Assembly (NCBI RefSeq): GCF_003369915.1
Contig: NW_022881614.1
Span: forward strand, 33,540,342 to 33,604,341
Source: Drosophila miranda
Lineage: Eukaryota > Arthropoda > Insecta > Diptera > Drosophilidae
Length of the DNA: 64,000 nt
Reading direction: 5' to 3'
Of this stretch, positions 1 to 11,867 are shown piece after piece. A program made the translations under genes and the position numbers. The notes under the pieces were generated by a model that saw only the letters and a list, made by a program, of their open reading frames with translations, made no database searches and had not been told where the DNA came from. The first letter of the stretch is position 1. The number at the start of each line of letters is the position of its first letter.

Positions 1-3000
1 CTGGCCACACGGAGTGTATTTTATAACCTTACGACTAGCAGGAACAGCGGACTCTGGAGGGATTTCGCTACGACCCTCAATCCCATCGATATCGATGAAT
101 GGCGGGAGTCCAGCTGCCGTTGCTACGGAACAGAATACTTTACAGAGTTCATCCTTTCTCTTAGACGTCCTCCTGGGCACGGGTGCTGTTATGTACTTCA
201 AATTAAATATTGACATGAAGGTCACCATAGAGGAGCAGGCCGGAGAGTATGGCTCCAACGCTGGACTTTTTTGCGCGCCGCTCCATGGGAATATTCTCAA
301 TAATGATATACCTTCTATTCCTATTATTTGCATTCCTTATTCATCAGAACACCATTCACTCGTTTGCCAGCGATCCAACGGTTAAGCCTTCGCTTGAGTT
401 GGATTGATAGGAAAGGAATATCTATGGAAATTCAATCGGATGTACGTATTTAATTATATAAGACATCACTCAAAGACCAAAACGAAGTGAATAAATGAAA
501 CACAGCTCTGTTTGTATCCCTTTTATGTCAATTGCTTTTCAGACTGTCGCTGGCAGCCTGCCACATCGAGATACAGTATGTAGAACTTAAGAGTACGTAT
601 CCTTTTGGCAATGGAAACCAAATAAATATCATAACGAAGCAACTCCAGTGGGGCCTCAAGTGAGGACAGTTCAATGTATAACTAAAAGGTTTCCTGTCGA
701 GTGGAGGAGGTCCTTGCAAATCCTTGCACAGCGACTGCCGGAAGCAGGCAAGCACTCCTTGCAAAAGAATAAAATGGCAACGGATGTTGCCTGACGTTGC
801 GTTCTCTCAGCCCCTCTGCTGTGAGGGGAGGGAAGCCTTACCCTTGCTCACACTGGTTTTTCCAAAAATCTTCTAGTTTTTATGCTTCTTCCATTGAAGG
901 GAAGTAGTAGTTACAGCAGACTTTGAAACTCTTCAACACTAAAGCATTCGTACGGGGGCTTCAGGTCTTAGACATCCTCGAAGGCGGAGCCAATGCAAGA
1001 GAAATACATTTCAATACCTCATCCACACACGAAAGGTCACAAGCCGATTCCTGGCAGGCGATTCCTGGCAGCCACACAACAAACACACGGACAGGGGGAC
1101 ACCGCAATGACCACCAAGAACAGCCACAACCAGAGCCAGAGCCGGAGCCTATGTAAGTAGAGGAGTGGCAGTGCCCCAGTTTCAGGGCCACAGTCGCACT
1201 GATATTAATTAGGGATTGCATAATGTACAGTTGTACAGTTGTAAGTGTAACTGCTGCTGCTGTTCCTGACACCGCGCTGCACTGGCCAACTTCCGGCAGT
1301 GCAACCTGGCGTATACGCAACGAGCCAGCCGGCTAATTGAGTTATAATGCTAAGCGGCAATTTATGGCGAGAAGCAGGAGCACCAGCAGCAGCCAGGACC
1401 GACCGTCTTCAGACATAAATCACCACGCAATACAGCGCCGGGAAGGCCGCCCCCCTGGCTTATTTAATATATCCCAATATAATATATGTTTCTGTCCAAT
1501 ATTCCCCTCCCTGTCTTTCGGACTGCAAAGTTTCTCGGCGGAAATGGCAAACAGCAAACTGAAAGTTGTGAGATATTTTCAGTATTTCCTTGGTAGATTT
1601 TCGCGTTTATTAAGAAAAAAGAGGAAGTTGCCCTCGCTACCAGAACGAAGCCACGCCACCGCCACTACCACCGCCATACCCCGACCCGCCCATATCCCTT
1701 GTAATTTTTATACAACTTGTTATGAATAGTTTGTCGTGGCAAGGGTCCTGCCAGAAAGTTGGTTCGAAAACTTTGCAAGTCTCCCAAAATCCCGAAACCA
1801 CGGGAACCATTTGATCCAATTGGAGTCAATGATTGCGCTGGAAAAATAACCAAGCTCTGTCCACCAAATTCCTTCTGCAGTTCAGTATGTGGTATATAAT
1901 CGGATGTATATTGTAATACAGGCTTAAAATATGAATGCTAATATTGGCGGAACTTTGTGAGACGCGGCAAGGGCCGAAGATCTACTTCATCTAATAAATA
2001 TTCAAGCAACATATCAATGGAGTATGGGATATTTCGATGAATGATTTTCATTATTTCAAAATCGTACCCACACGTGTGCTCAGGCCACCAGAAATTTATG
2101 ATAGACGCCGACAAAAGTCCCATTTAGATAAGGAACCACCAATCATTCATTCGTTAGGTGATAAGTTGTATCTACCATCTACCGAGATACCTAAGCAAAA
2201 CATTCGAGTTGAAACTGGATCAGCTGATCGAGCGAGGAGGAAGCGGCAGCCAACTTCTGTAAGGACTCTTCAAGCCATTTGCATCGGTGGTCCAATCTGA
2301 ATGGCTCCGTGGAACTCCCAACGGTCTGATCCATCCAAATAAATTTTGGCTCATGCATAAGCAAGCAGCTGCCAATTGGAATGCGATTTCGCACTTGTGC
2401 ATTAAATATTTGATGACTTTCACACCGAATCACCGAAAGCGTGGAGAGAATGGGAAATGCAAAACAATTTAGTAAAAAGCAAAATGCATCAAATCTCATG
2501 GACGTCGAAGCTGGGCCCGGACCCGGGCTGGGACTGAGATTGCGATTGGGGGACACTCGGAAAGACTGGAGTGGCGAAAAGAGAAACCAAAGCTGTTGCA
2601 AAAACATGTCCCATTAAGTGCACGGATAGAGGGAGCCGCCAGATAGACAGGCAGATGGACAGGCGGCAGACAGGAACTCTGCGGGTCTTGAGTGCTTTTA
2701 TTGCTGCCGGAACTCTGTGTTGCATTTGCCTTTGAAGCTGACACTGATGTTGATACTGATGCTGATGCTGAAGCTGATGCTGGAGATGGTTTCCGCATCG
2801 TTTTTTGTCGCTCTACGAGTACGAGATTGTGCCTCCCCTTCTTGGTTATGCAATTGTACTTAAATGTAATGGTTGTGCTTCAGCTGCAGCCGGAATAAGA
2901 GCCGGAATCAAGTGAAATTTACATGTAAGAGTCAATATTAATGGTGCCCCAACTAGTGGTCCAGATATGAACTGTGAAAGAAAGTTCCCCTCAGTAAGAC

Positions 3001-3473
3001 GCTGGAACTGGTTTGACCTACTTGTGGCCCTTGGTCTGTCTCTGTCTCTATCTCTAGCTCCATCTTTGCATCCACACTGTCGCACAAATCGCACCCTTAA
3101 CCGCTGACAGCACACCAACCCCGGCCCACTTTAACCCTAATTAACGCGACGCTTTCGTCGTCGGTGCACTCAGTTTTCCTTCATTATGTAGGGCGCTTTT
3201 TTCTGAAATAGAGATGATGCTGGCGCTGATTGCTGGTTGCTGGTGCTCAAGTCTCAGGACAGAACTTGGCAGTTGTTGCTCCACTGAATTTCAATGGACC
3301 GTCAGTTCTTGTGGTTTGCATTTCACTGGGGGCTTAATTATGATACTTCATTAGTTTAATTAGTCTGTGTGTCGATTCAGTCTTGTTATACTGAAGGCGG
3401 AAGCACATCTATATACATATGTACATAGCTAGGTACAATGAATGAAGAAGGACGCCTAAGTACGAATACTTCG
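1..3473. other. no gene recognised; intergenic or intronic DNA
   Basis: I see no convincing coding region here. The open frames are short, mostly start at GTG, TTG or CTG, and translate into low-complexity or composition-biased peptides. Around 2735-2790 there is a GATGCT/GAAGCT-type trinucleotide-rich stretch that gives Ser/Ala-rich antisense frames. Nothing resembles splice-bounded exons of the exchanger family next door. It may be an intron or 3' flank of a gene lying further left. Confidence 0.5.
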
Positions 3474-6017
3474 TTACATTGGATTGAAGAACTGGTCCCT
3501 TGAGAACTCGTGCACAATGTCCATCTCCACGCCAGTACAATAAATAATGAATATTACAAATATCAGCCACATAAAGATGCCTGCCGATCGGCGGGCGTTG
3601 AAATTGAAGATCATGCACCACCACAATGTGGCCCAGATGGTGATCATGAGGAATATGTAGCAGTTTTCGCCGTGCTCGCCATACAGCCAGAATGCAGCAC
3701 CAGCCGTGCGAACTTTTGTATTAAAGGCAAAGTGAATGGCCATGGTAACCACAAGAGCTGGGGGCAAAGAAGAGGTATGTTATTTTGAGACCATACGAAA
3801 TCCTGCCCATTTACCAAACACGGGGCCGCCTATAATGGCCGCAAAGGCCATTTTCTCGTAGCCCTGCAGGGCCAGGTTGGAGTTGGCTATTATGTCCGCC
3901 ATCGCATAGGACACTGCCCCAAAGGGGATTGCCATGAAGTTGCCGGATAGATTGAAGACAATGTCCACAATGGAAGTTAGCATCTCTATTTCGCTGGACC
4001 ACACCCAGATGACAACGACTGAGCTGCTAAAACTGAATATGATGAACACCTACGGGGCAAAGAAGGGAGAGAGTGAGGAGGAGCATTTGCAGATCTTTAG
4101 AAATGGATGTCTTACAATGTGATAGAAGGGCGGCACATCTGTGCGACTGTGAATGAGGACAGCAGTGGCCAGAGGCAGTGTCACACAGGGAGTCCACATG
4201 GAGATGTCCAAATTGGGGACTATGTACCAAGCGTAGTACTTACTGGTGGCCGAAGCTAGAGGAAAGAGGACGAGGAATGGCGATTAAGATGATATTATGG
4301 ACCCCTGTGGAATACCGACAATGCACCAGGGTGATCATGAGGAAAGGGTTCGTGATGATCTGCGTACAGTTGAGCAGCTTGCTCCAGCCGTGCTTGTCCT
4401 TCTCAAAGTCCACAACGGGGATAAATAAAATGAGGAAAAAGTTGAGTGGGCTTTTGACGATCAGAAGAATGCGCTGACACCAGCCAGCCAACTTCCAGTC
4501 CTCCTTGTCAATGGGATTGAGAGACTCAAAGAACTCGGTGAGTAGAAAAAGGTTCTTCGGATTTCCCACATTATAGAAGATAGTTCGGTTGGCTATATAG
4601 TCAACAACTGTGTTGAAGAAGAATACCTTCTCGACTGATTCAGTCATTTCTCGATTGATCTGTTTAGTGTCATTGATATTTAATTCGTCATCCCGTTCCA
4701 GCTCATTCAATAAGCGCGTTTTCTCAGCGACTACGCGTGCGTTGCCAGGTGAAGTTTGCAATTGGTTAACTTCCCTTCAAAGTTCTACGATGATCAAATA
4801 GAAAGATGGGAATGTTGGTCACGATTTCTACATATGTTCAGGCCTTACTCCTTATGGTGTAGCGCAGCAGCAACAGATCCAGTATATTGATAATCAGATA
4901 GGAAAAATAAATGCCCATCAACACTAATCCAAGCCATAGGAAATGGTTATTTTCCAGTAGAATATTGAATATGCAACGGAATGAACATACCAATAGACTC
5001 TGTGGCGGTCACGTTGCCCTCACTGAATATTATGGAACGGAGCATTATCAGACTGAGGAGCAGGAACAGAAGATCCCGGACGGTGCTGGGGCCATTCATC
5101 TTGAAAGGCTTCAAAAAGCAGACCATACCCCCACTGAGCAGTATTATGGCGAGGGAATTTCCCACAGTTATCGTGAATATCGGTGCGTCGGCCCGAATGG
5201 GCATTAGATTGGCTATCAGATCGGGACATGTATTGCCAAAGGCCAAAAGTGTAACGCCCCCCAGGTACTCATTCATGTGCAGCTTCATGGAAATTATCTT
5301 CATGGTAGGCGCGAAGCTGCGGAATTGGATTGGGTAGCAGCCAGCACTGAGAGGAGAGCACCATATCATTCCCCACTTACAACACGTCAATGGTTAGAGT
5401 CATGAGAAAGAGAAAGGCAATCACAACCAGGCAAAACAGCACCATCACCCCGATCTCCGTTATCATATCGGATATATGGAACGCAGAGTACATCATCTTG
5501 AAGTAGTTGAACATATTGATGATGTTCTGACAGTCCAGCACTTGTTGGGACATCATGCAGCGTCTATCATATGGCAGTTTCATCACAGTCATGCAGCTCA
5601 TCTGCTTCGACGCGGGAAATGCTAATGATGCCTAGGAAGCCTTAGAGGATTCAACATGACTTACGTTCTTGAGATAGGCATAGAACTCATGGTCCAAGAA
5701 TGTCCAGTTCAATTTATCATCTTGATCAGTCATTATGCGGGTAGGGATTCGTTCGGGATTTGATGTAAGCACCAATATTACAACTATTTTTTTTAAAGTA
5801 CAAAGCTTTGAAGGAAATCGAAGAAACACCTATATTCATATTCGTAGAGTCTTTCAACCAAAATAGACATATTTCCCTGGAGGAAAATAGCAGAAACCAG
5901 AAATAGCACTGTGAAGCCAGCCAAGATGTCGACCCCGGCGATTTGATAGGGAGCCATCGTATAAATCAATATCACAGAATTGTTTACTCCTAGGTGCTTC
6001 CCCAAATCATAACCCAT
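3474..6017 (-). CDS. Na+/Ca2+ exchanger, NCLX (SLC8B1)-like, paralog 1; carries one in-frame TGA
   Basis: Predicted multi-pass cation/Ca2+ exchanger of the NCKX6/NCLX group. Exons by splice signals (minus strand): 6017-5830, about 5780-5665, 5601-5381, 5316-4991, 4923-4849, 4784-4320, 4255-4116, 4049-3815, 3757-3474. Exon 4 encodes the first alpha repeat (core GGVTLLAFGNTCPDLIAN). Exon 8 carries the second (GNFMAIPFGAVSYAMADIIA). Exon 6 is the cytosolic loop, ending in a conserved DWKL...HGWSKLLNCTQIIT block shared with both paralogs. Most exon phases agree between the three genes. The junction of exons 1 and 2 is unresolved: the phases I can find do not match. The start of exon 6 reads CTT TGA AGG (TGA at 4779-4777) where paralog 2 reads CTT CGA AGG, a nonsense change from Arg. 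An AG nine bases downstream of the usual acceptor could splice the stop out in frame. Its 5' end faces PGRP-SC1 copy 1, 138 bp away. Clearly an exchanger; function uncertain. Confidence 0.75.
4777..4779 (-). other. premature stop codon in exchanger 1 exon 6
   Basis: The minus strand reads TGA where the paralogous codon is CGA (Arg). It lies two codons after the acceptor at 4785/4784. An alternative AG ends at 4776, so an exon starting at 4775 would join in the same phase and drop three codons, including the stop. Confidence 0.7.
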
Positions 6018-6038
6018 AATATGAATGGGAGAAAAGTG

Positions 6039-6155
6039 GCATTGTAAATCAGTTTTATATGCCTCGATAAGGCCCCCGTTCCAGTGGATCGGTTTGGTAT
6101 AAAAGCACCGCAGCGGCGAAGGACTTCTTCATCAGAACCATTACAGTCTATAGTC
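6039..6155 (+). promoter_or_regulatory. PGRP-SC1 copy 1 promoter: GATA site and TATA box
   Basis: GATAAG at 6066-6071 and TATAAAAG at 6098-6105, followed by a leader to the coding region at 6156. The block is nearly identical to the one upstream of copy 2 (13978-14093), differing by only a few bases. GATA motifs upstream of gut immune genes are known to act with intestinal GATA factors; that role here is inferred. Confidence 0.65.
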
Positions 6156-6713
6156 GTGGTGTCCAAAGTTGCTCTTCTTCTCGCCGTGCTGGTGTGCAGC
6201 CAGTACACGGCGCAAGGCGTCTACGACGTCTCCAAGGCGGAGTGGGGCGGCCGTGCACCCAGATGGACTGTAGCCTTGGGCAACTATCTCGGCTACGCCA
6301 TCATCCATCACACGGCCGGCTCCTACTGCGAGACACGCGCCGCGTGCAGAGCTGTCCTGCGCAGCGTCCAGAACTACCACATGGACTCCCTGGGCTGGCC
6401 CGACATCGGCTACAACTTTCTCATTGGCGGCGATGGCAGTGTGTACGAGGGCCGTGGCTGGAACCGCATGGGTGCCCATGCCGCCGAGTGGAACCTCTAC
6501 AGCATTGGCATCAGCTTCCTGGGCAACTACAACTGGGACACCCTGGAGCCAAACATGATCGCCGCTGCCAAGAAACTGCTCAACGACGCCGTCAACCGTG
6601 GCCAGATCAGCTCCGGATACGTTCTCTACGGCCATCGCCAGGTCAGCGCCACCGAGTGCGCCGGCACCCACATCTGGAACGAGATCCGCGGCTGGTCCCA
6701 CTGGTCCGGCTAG
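6156..6713 (+). CDS. PGRP-SC1: peptidoglycan recognition protein SC1, copy 1; start codon is GTG
   Basis: Secreted N-acetylmuramoyl-L-alanine amidase that cleaves peptidoglycan. PGRP-SC enzymes act in the gut and fat body to damp IMD signalling. The reading frame gives 185 residues: a hydrophobic signal peptide (residues about 5-20), then one PGRP/amidase domain. The zinc ligands are all present: H51 (in IIHHTAG), Y86 (in GYNFLIGG), H160 (in YGHRQ) and C168 (in TEC). Pro after that Cys is Ala (TECAGTHIW). The codon in the start position is GTG (6156-6158) where copy 2 has ATG in the same context, and the frame has no ATG before the mature domain. Translation of a secreted product would need a non-AUG start. 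A polyadenylation signal AATAAA lies at 6736-6741. It sits between exchangers 1 and 2. Identity is very sure; activity is doubtful. Confidence 0.9.
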   Translation: MVSKVALLLAVLVCSQYTAQGVYDVSKAEWGGRAPRWTVALGNYLGYAIIHHTAGSYCETRAACRAVLRSVQNYHMDSLGWPDIGYNFLIGGDGSVYEGRGWNRMGAHAAEWNLYSIGISFLGNYNWDTLEPNMIAAAKKLLNDAVNRGQISSGYVLYGHRQVSATECAGTHIWNEIRGWSHWSG

Positions 6714-6937
6714 GTTCTTCCGATAGAGACATATAAATAAACGATCCCGAGCACAAACATTTGTCATTAGAGCGTTTTCATATAACCCACACAAAACTCC
6801 CCCATTTTTATTAGGTACAATAGGAATAAATACCGCATTGCAAGGAATCAGAAGTCAGAATTACATGGGAGCCTTTTGGGAATCATGGTTGAAGCCGTGC
6901 ACGAAGCCCCTCTCCATGCCAGCTGTGTAAATAAAAA

Positions 6938-8043
6938 CGAGGGGGAACGTTGTGAGTTGCTGCGGAGACCGCAACTCTACATTTATACCCGATACTTAGT
7001 CAGTATGGCTCTCCTCCGGCAGACGCCGCTAATATTAAACGACACGACAAAGAGTGCGTGCGAGAGAGACAGAAAATCAGTCTGAGCGTGACGTCGCCGC
7101 TGCGTGGCCACTGCAAATTGATTTCTTGCTTTTGGCTACAAAAATGATCCGATCTCTCCAGATTCAGCAATCTGATAGATATGGTCATTATCTATGATTC
7201 TGCGTTTTTAGTTTTCTCGAATGTGCAATATTGTGGATGCAACAGATTTTTGTCCTTTGGGGGGGCGGAAGGGGGTTGGGCGAAATTCTGAGATATACGT
7301 TTTATAGTGAGATCTAACAGAAATTCGGATACCAAATTTGGTTACTCTAGCCTTAATAGTCTCTGAGATTTGTGGATGCCCCAGATTTTCGTCCTTTGCG
7401 GGGGCGGAAGGGGGTGTGGCGAAATTTTGACACGAAACGGTCAAGGTCCGATATCACAGGAGTGTGGATACCAAATTTAATTGCTCTGGCTCTTATAGGT
7501 TCTGAACTCATATTTTGCAATTGGCAAAACCGACCATGAAACCTGTGTGTTAGAGAGAGACAGAGCGAGAAAGAATGAAATTGTTTTCTTGATTCTGGCT
7601 ATAAAAATTATACGATTTGAATGAGATTTTACATTCTAGAACATATAGTCATCCTCTACGATTCTGCGTTTTTGGTTTTATCGTATCTTTAAAAATGTGG
7701 ATGCCACAGATTTTCGTCCTTTGTGGGGGCGGAAGTGGGCGGGGCGAAGTTTTGAAATATTTTTGTAGCAGTGACATATCACAGAAGTCTGGATCCAAAA
7801 CATCGTTGCTCTAGCTCTTATAGTCTTTGAGCACTAAGCGCTGAAGGGGACGGACGGACAGACGGACAGACGGACGGACGGACAGACGGACAGACAGACA
7901 GGGCTCAATCGACTCGGCTATTGATGCTGATCAGGAATATATATACTGTATGGGGTCGGAAACGATTCCTTCTGGACGTTACACACATCCACTTTTACCA
8001 CAAATCTAATATACCCCAATACTCATTTTGAGTATCGGGTATA
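6938..8043 (-). mobile_element. DINE-1/Helentron-like element, dispersed subtype, in last exon of exchanger 2
   Basis: A copy of about 1.1 kb, reversed relative to the tandem array downstream. The left end starts CGAGGGGGAACG with the hairpin-forming GAGTTGCTGCGG...CCGCAACTC. Near it lies the subterminal TATACCCGATAC motif, and the right end closes with GTATCGGGTATA. The middle holds a GGACGGACAGAC microsatellite (about 7850-7900) and three related CGAAAATC/CGCCCC-rich blocks. These subterminal inverted repeats, 3' hairpin and internal microsatellite match what is known of DINE-1 non-autonomous Helentrons. It contains no transposase and belongs to the subtype with the CCGACCATGAAACC block. 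Confidence 0.75.
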
Positions 8044-9445
8044 AAAAACAGCAAAAATATGAACCACAATAAAATGCCAGCGGAACGTCGCATAAGGAAG
8101 TTATAGAAGAAGCACCAGCACAATGTGCTTATGATAGTTATCATGATGAATACGTAACAGTTCTCCCCGTGGGAGCCGTATAGAGACGCCGTGCCATCTT
8201 GGCGAACACCCTCATTATACAATAGGGATATGCCGATGCTCATTATGTTGTCTGCAAACAAGAAGCAGATGTCAGATGTTAGCGGTTCGCTAGAAAGTCT
8301 AGACCCCCCACTTACTGAAAAGTGGTCCACCTATTATGGCCGCAAATACCATCTTCTCGTAGCCCTGCAGGACGAGGGTGGCGTTTGCTATTATATCCGC
8401 AGCTGCAATCGCCACTGAGCCAAAGGTGATGGGCATGAAGTTTGAGGATATGTTGAAGACAATGGCAATAACAGTAGTTAGCACCTCAATTTCGCAGGTG
8501 CAAATCCAGATATTCACAATGGCAATGGTGAAGCTCAGGCCGACAAAGACCTAGGGGCGAGGAAGTGGGTGTAGCGTGGTGTGGTATGTAAATTATTGCC
8601 ATTTCTTTCGATATGGTAGAAGGGCGGCCGATCTGTGCGACTATAAGCGAAGACAGCTATGGCCAAAGGCAGTCAGAAGGAAGGTCCACTTTGCGTAGGA
8701 AAATTGGAGTACGATGTACCAGCCGCTGAATTCGGAAACGATCATTGCTTAAATGAAAACAATCTAAGGTAGGAATAATAAAGATTCACCGCATTCCTCC
8801 AATACATACAATGCACAAGGATTATGTAGATGAACGGAGCAGTAATGATCTGCGTGCAGTTGAGCAACTTGCTCCATCCGTGCTTTCCCTTCTCATAATC
8901 CACATAGGGAATGACCAAAAGCATTAGGAAAACCAGTGGACATCCAATGATCTGATATAACCGAGATAACCTGCCACCCAGCTCCCAATCCTCCATATCA
9001 ATGGGATTCAGTGACTCGAGGAAATCGCTGAACAGATACAAGTTCTTCGGATTTCGGTCATCATGGAGCATTTTTCCAGTAGCAGTAAAGTCAACTGGCA
9101 CATGATGGTCCAGCACCTTGGATGTGGTAAAGAAAGCCGTATTGGTATTCTTAAAGGACCGATGTTTAGCCCTACGCCGGTAATCGGCAGTGTCTGTGAT
9201 AACCATGTCGTCGTAAATTTTTAATTCATATATTGCTTGTCGTTTTTCTGCGATCTCTTGGTCTTGTTGCACGCCAGGAGGATGACCCATTAGTTCATGA
9301 ATTTCCCTTCGAAGTTCTTGAAGATGCAGATCGAAAACCCAGAAATTCGATTAATTCGAAATTGGTTAAAAATTACATTCACTTACTTCTGATGCTATGG
9401 CGCTGAATGACGAGATCGAGTATATTGACAGATAAATAAACAAAA

Positions 9446-10554
9446 CGAGGTGGAACGTTGTGAGTTGCTGCGGACACCGCAACTCTACAGTTATACCCGA
9501 TACTAAGTCAGTATGGCTCTCCTCCGGCAGACGCCGCTAATATTGAACCACACGACAAAGAGTGCGTGCGAGAGAGACAGAAAATCAGTCTGAGCGTGAC
9601 GTCGGGCGCTGCGTAGCCACTGAAAATTGATTTCTTGCTTTTGGCTACAAAAATGATCCGATCTGATCCAGATTCAGCAATCTGATAGATATGGTCATTA
9701 TCTATGATTCTGCGTTTTTAGTTTTCTCGAATGTGCAATATTGTGGATGCAACAGATTTTCGTCTTTTGTGGGGGCGGAAGGGGGTGGGGCGAAATTCTG
9801 AGATATACGTTTTATAGTGAGATCTAACAGAAGTGCGGATACCAAATTTGGTTACTCTAGCCTTAATAGTCTCTGAGATTTGTGGATGCCCCAGATTTTC
9901 GTCCTTTGCGGGGGCGGAAGGGGGTGTGGCGAAATTTGGACACAAAACGGTCAAGGTCCGATATCACAGGAGTGTGGATACCAAATTTGGTTGCTCTGGC
10001 TCTTATAGGTTCTGAGATCCTTGAACTCATATTTTGCAATTGACAAAACCGACCATGAAACCTGTGTGTAAGAGAGAGACAGAGCGAGAAAGAATGAAAT
10101 TGTTTTCTTGATTCTGGCTATAATCATTATACGATCTGGTTCAGATTTTGCACTGTAGAAGATATGGTCATCCTCACCGATTCTGCGTTTTTGGTTTTAT
10201 CGTATCTTTAAAAATGGGGATGCCACAGATTTTCGTCTTTTGTGGGGGCGGAAGTGGGCGGGGCGAAGTTTTGAAATATTTTTGTAGCAGTGACATATCA
10301 CAGAAGTCTGGATCCAAAACATCGTTGCTCTAGCTCTTATAGTCTTTGAGCACTAGGCGCTGAAGGGGACGGACGGACGGACGGACAGACGGACAGACGG
10401 ACAGACAGACAGGGCTCAATGGACTCGGCTATTGATGCTGATCAAGAATATATATACTTTATGGGGTCGGAAACGATTCCTTCTGGACGTTACACACATC
10501 CACTTTTACCACAAATCTAATATACCCCAATATTCATTTTGAGTATCGGGTATA
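9446..10554 (-). mobile_element. DINE-1/Helentron-like element, dispersed subtype, in exon 5 of exchanger 2
   Basis: Near-identical in structure to the copy at 6938: hairpin end at left, GTATCGGGTATA end at right, GGAC microsatellite near 10370-10412. It lies within the short exon encoding one membrane segment. The host flanks read ATAAATA on both sides (about 9432-9438 and 10554-10560), which could be a duplicated or coincidentally AT-rich target. It is the same subtype as 6938 and 20321. Confidence 0.75.
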
Positions 10555-11569
10555 ATAAATAGAAATCACCACTGAGAATGAGAATGGGAATAACTTGAGA
10601 ACAGTGCGACCGTAAGATATTGAAAGGAAGCATACCAACACATTTCAGAATGGTCACCTTTCCGCCGTATTATATATCGTGAAAGCTCCACAGAAAGCAG
10701 TAGAAACAGAAGGTCTCTGGTGGCGCTGGATCCGCTCAGCTTGAATGGCTTCAGAAAGCAGACAATACCCCCACTTAGAAGTATGATGACCAGTGCGTTG
10801 CCAATGACGATAGAAAATATCGACGCATTGCCCCTAACTGGCGCTAGATTGCCTATAATGTCCGGTATTGCATTGCCAAAGGACAGTAGGGTAACACCCG
10901 TCAGGTACTCGTTCATATGCAGCCATACAGAGACAAATTTCAAGGCAGGAGTAAAGCTATCAAAAGGAAGAAATGGAAGAAGGGAAATGCATCAAAGTCA
11001 AATGCATCATCCACTTACAATAGCCTAATGCTCGATGACATCAGCTCCAGAAATGCGAGGCATATCAGAACGAATAAAAACATCACGCGAATCTCCATAA
11101 ATTGATCTGTAATTTTAAACGAGCAGTACATCATCCTAAAGTAGTTGAAGATATTCACGATTTTCTCGCAATTCTGCACTTCGGTGGCCATCTTGCAACG
11201 CTTGCTGTAAGGGAGTCTCATCACCATCAAACAGCTCATCTGCAACAGGAATATGGAAAATGTGCTGTGCGTACTCGTTGCAGGAATTAACAGCAGGCTA
11301 CTTACATCCAATAGAAAGTGACCGAATTCATAGGAAACTCTAGAATCACTTCCATTAAATTTCTTAACAGACATTGTGCAGTTTCTTTCTTTACTTGAAC
11401 TCGAGCGTAAACTAGAATTGAGTTTCGAATTAGTCAACAGACTGACGGGAACTGTACGACTAACTTTGTCTCTGTAAAAATCCGAAAAGCTCGAAACTCT
11501 GCTAATGAAAATAAACAATATCTGATGGCCTGTAATCTCGTAATGATGGAGTAGCACCTGCCGTTGCAA

Positions 11570-11867
11570 TACCTCTGGAGTTACGATAGACTGTATTTAG
11601 TCGAGAAATTCATAATGGAGCGCTACGGAAAGAGTCGAATGTTGAAATACGAGTATAAGAATATTTGGCTTTTCTGTTTCAATCACAGCTGCAATAAACT
11701 ATATTTCAATCTACATACACATCTACAATCTGTATAAACATCGCTTGGCAATGAATAATTCACAAGGAACCCATAATGATGACCCGTTCGCCATTCGATA
11801 TGATCAGTGATTTCCGATTTGTACAAGAAAGTGGACTTAACTTTTTGTTCACTTATGTACACCGTAG
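11570..11867. promoter_or_regulatory. shared 5' region between divergent exchangers 2 and 3
   Basis: About 300 bp separate the head-to-head 5' parts of exchanger 2 (minus) and exchanger 3 (plus). The first exon(s) of exchanger 3, and possibly of exchanger 2, should lie here. I cannot place them, because no clear frame continues the family N-terminus. Regulation from a shared promoter is plausible, but no specific motif is visible. Confidence 0.35.

Larger units (their letters stand above)
6861..11569 (-). pseudogene. Na+/Ca2+ exchanger, NCLX-like, paralog 2; disrupted by two element insertions, a deletion and a lost donor
   Basis: Same family and exon plan as paralog 1. Exons (minus): up to 11569-11306, 11239-11019, 10956-10636, 10571-10555 plus about 9440-9387 (split), 9316-8810, 8747-8610, 8550-8316, 8251-8044 plus about 6937-6861 (split). 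Both alpha-repeat cores are recognisable (GVTLLSFGNAIPDIIGN; NFMPITFGSVAIAAADIIAN). One Helentron-like copy (9446-10554) interrupts the small fifth exon. A second (6938-8043) interrupts the last exon, so the C-terminal tail ending in KAPM and its TAA (6863-6861) lie beyond it. In the 8747-8610 exon about 2 nt are missing near 8671-8674 relative to the paralogs, and the donor after 8610 reads GA instead of GT. The phase at the 10636 donor also mismatches, suggesting a further indel near 10660. The 5' exon boundary is uncertain. The gene is very unlikely to encode a full transporter. Confidence 0.8.

Noticed and set aside
2489..2798. Ser/Ala-rich minus-strand frame
   Set aside because: Low-complexity translation of a GATGCT-type repeat with no gene context.
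6084..6155. N-terminal extension of PGRP-SC1 copy 1 upstream of the signal peptide
   Set aside because: The first codon is GTG and lies upstream of the TATA box at 6098, so it should not be in the mRNA.
6141..6794. Long minus-strand open frame opposite PGRP-SC1 copy 1 (also 14079-14699 opposite copy 2)
   Set aside because: Shadow of the GC-rich PGRP coding sequence; composition (Ala/Val/Gly-rich) and lack of splice or start context argue against a gene.
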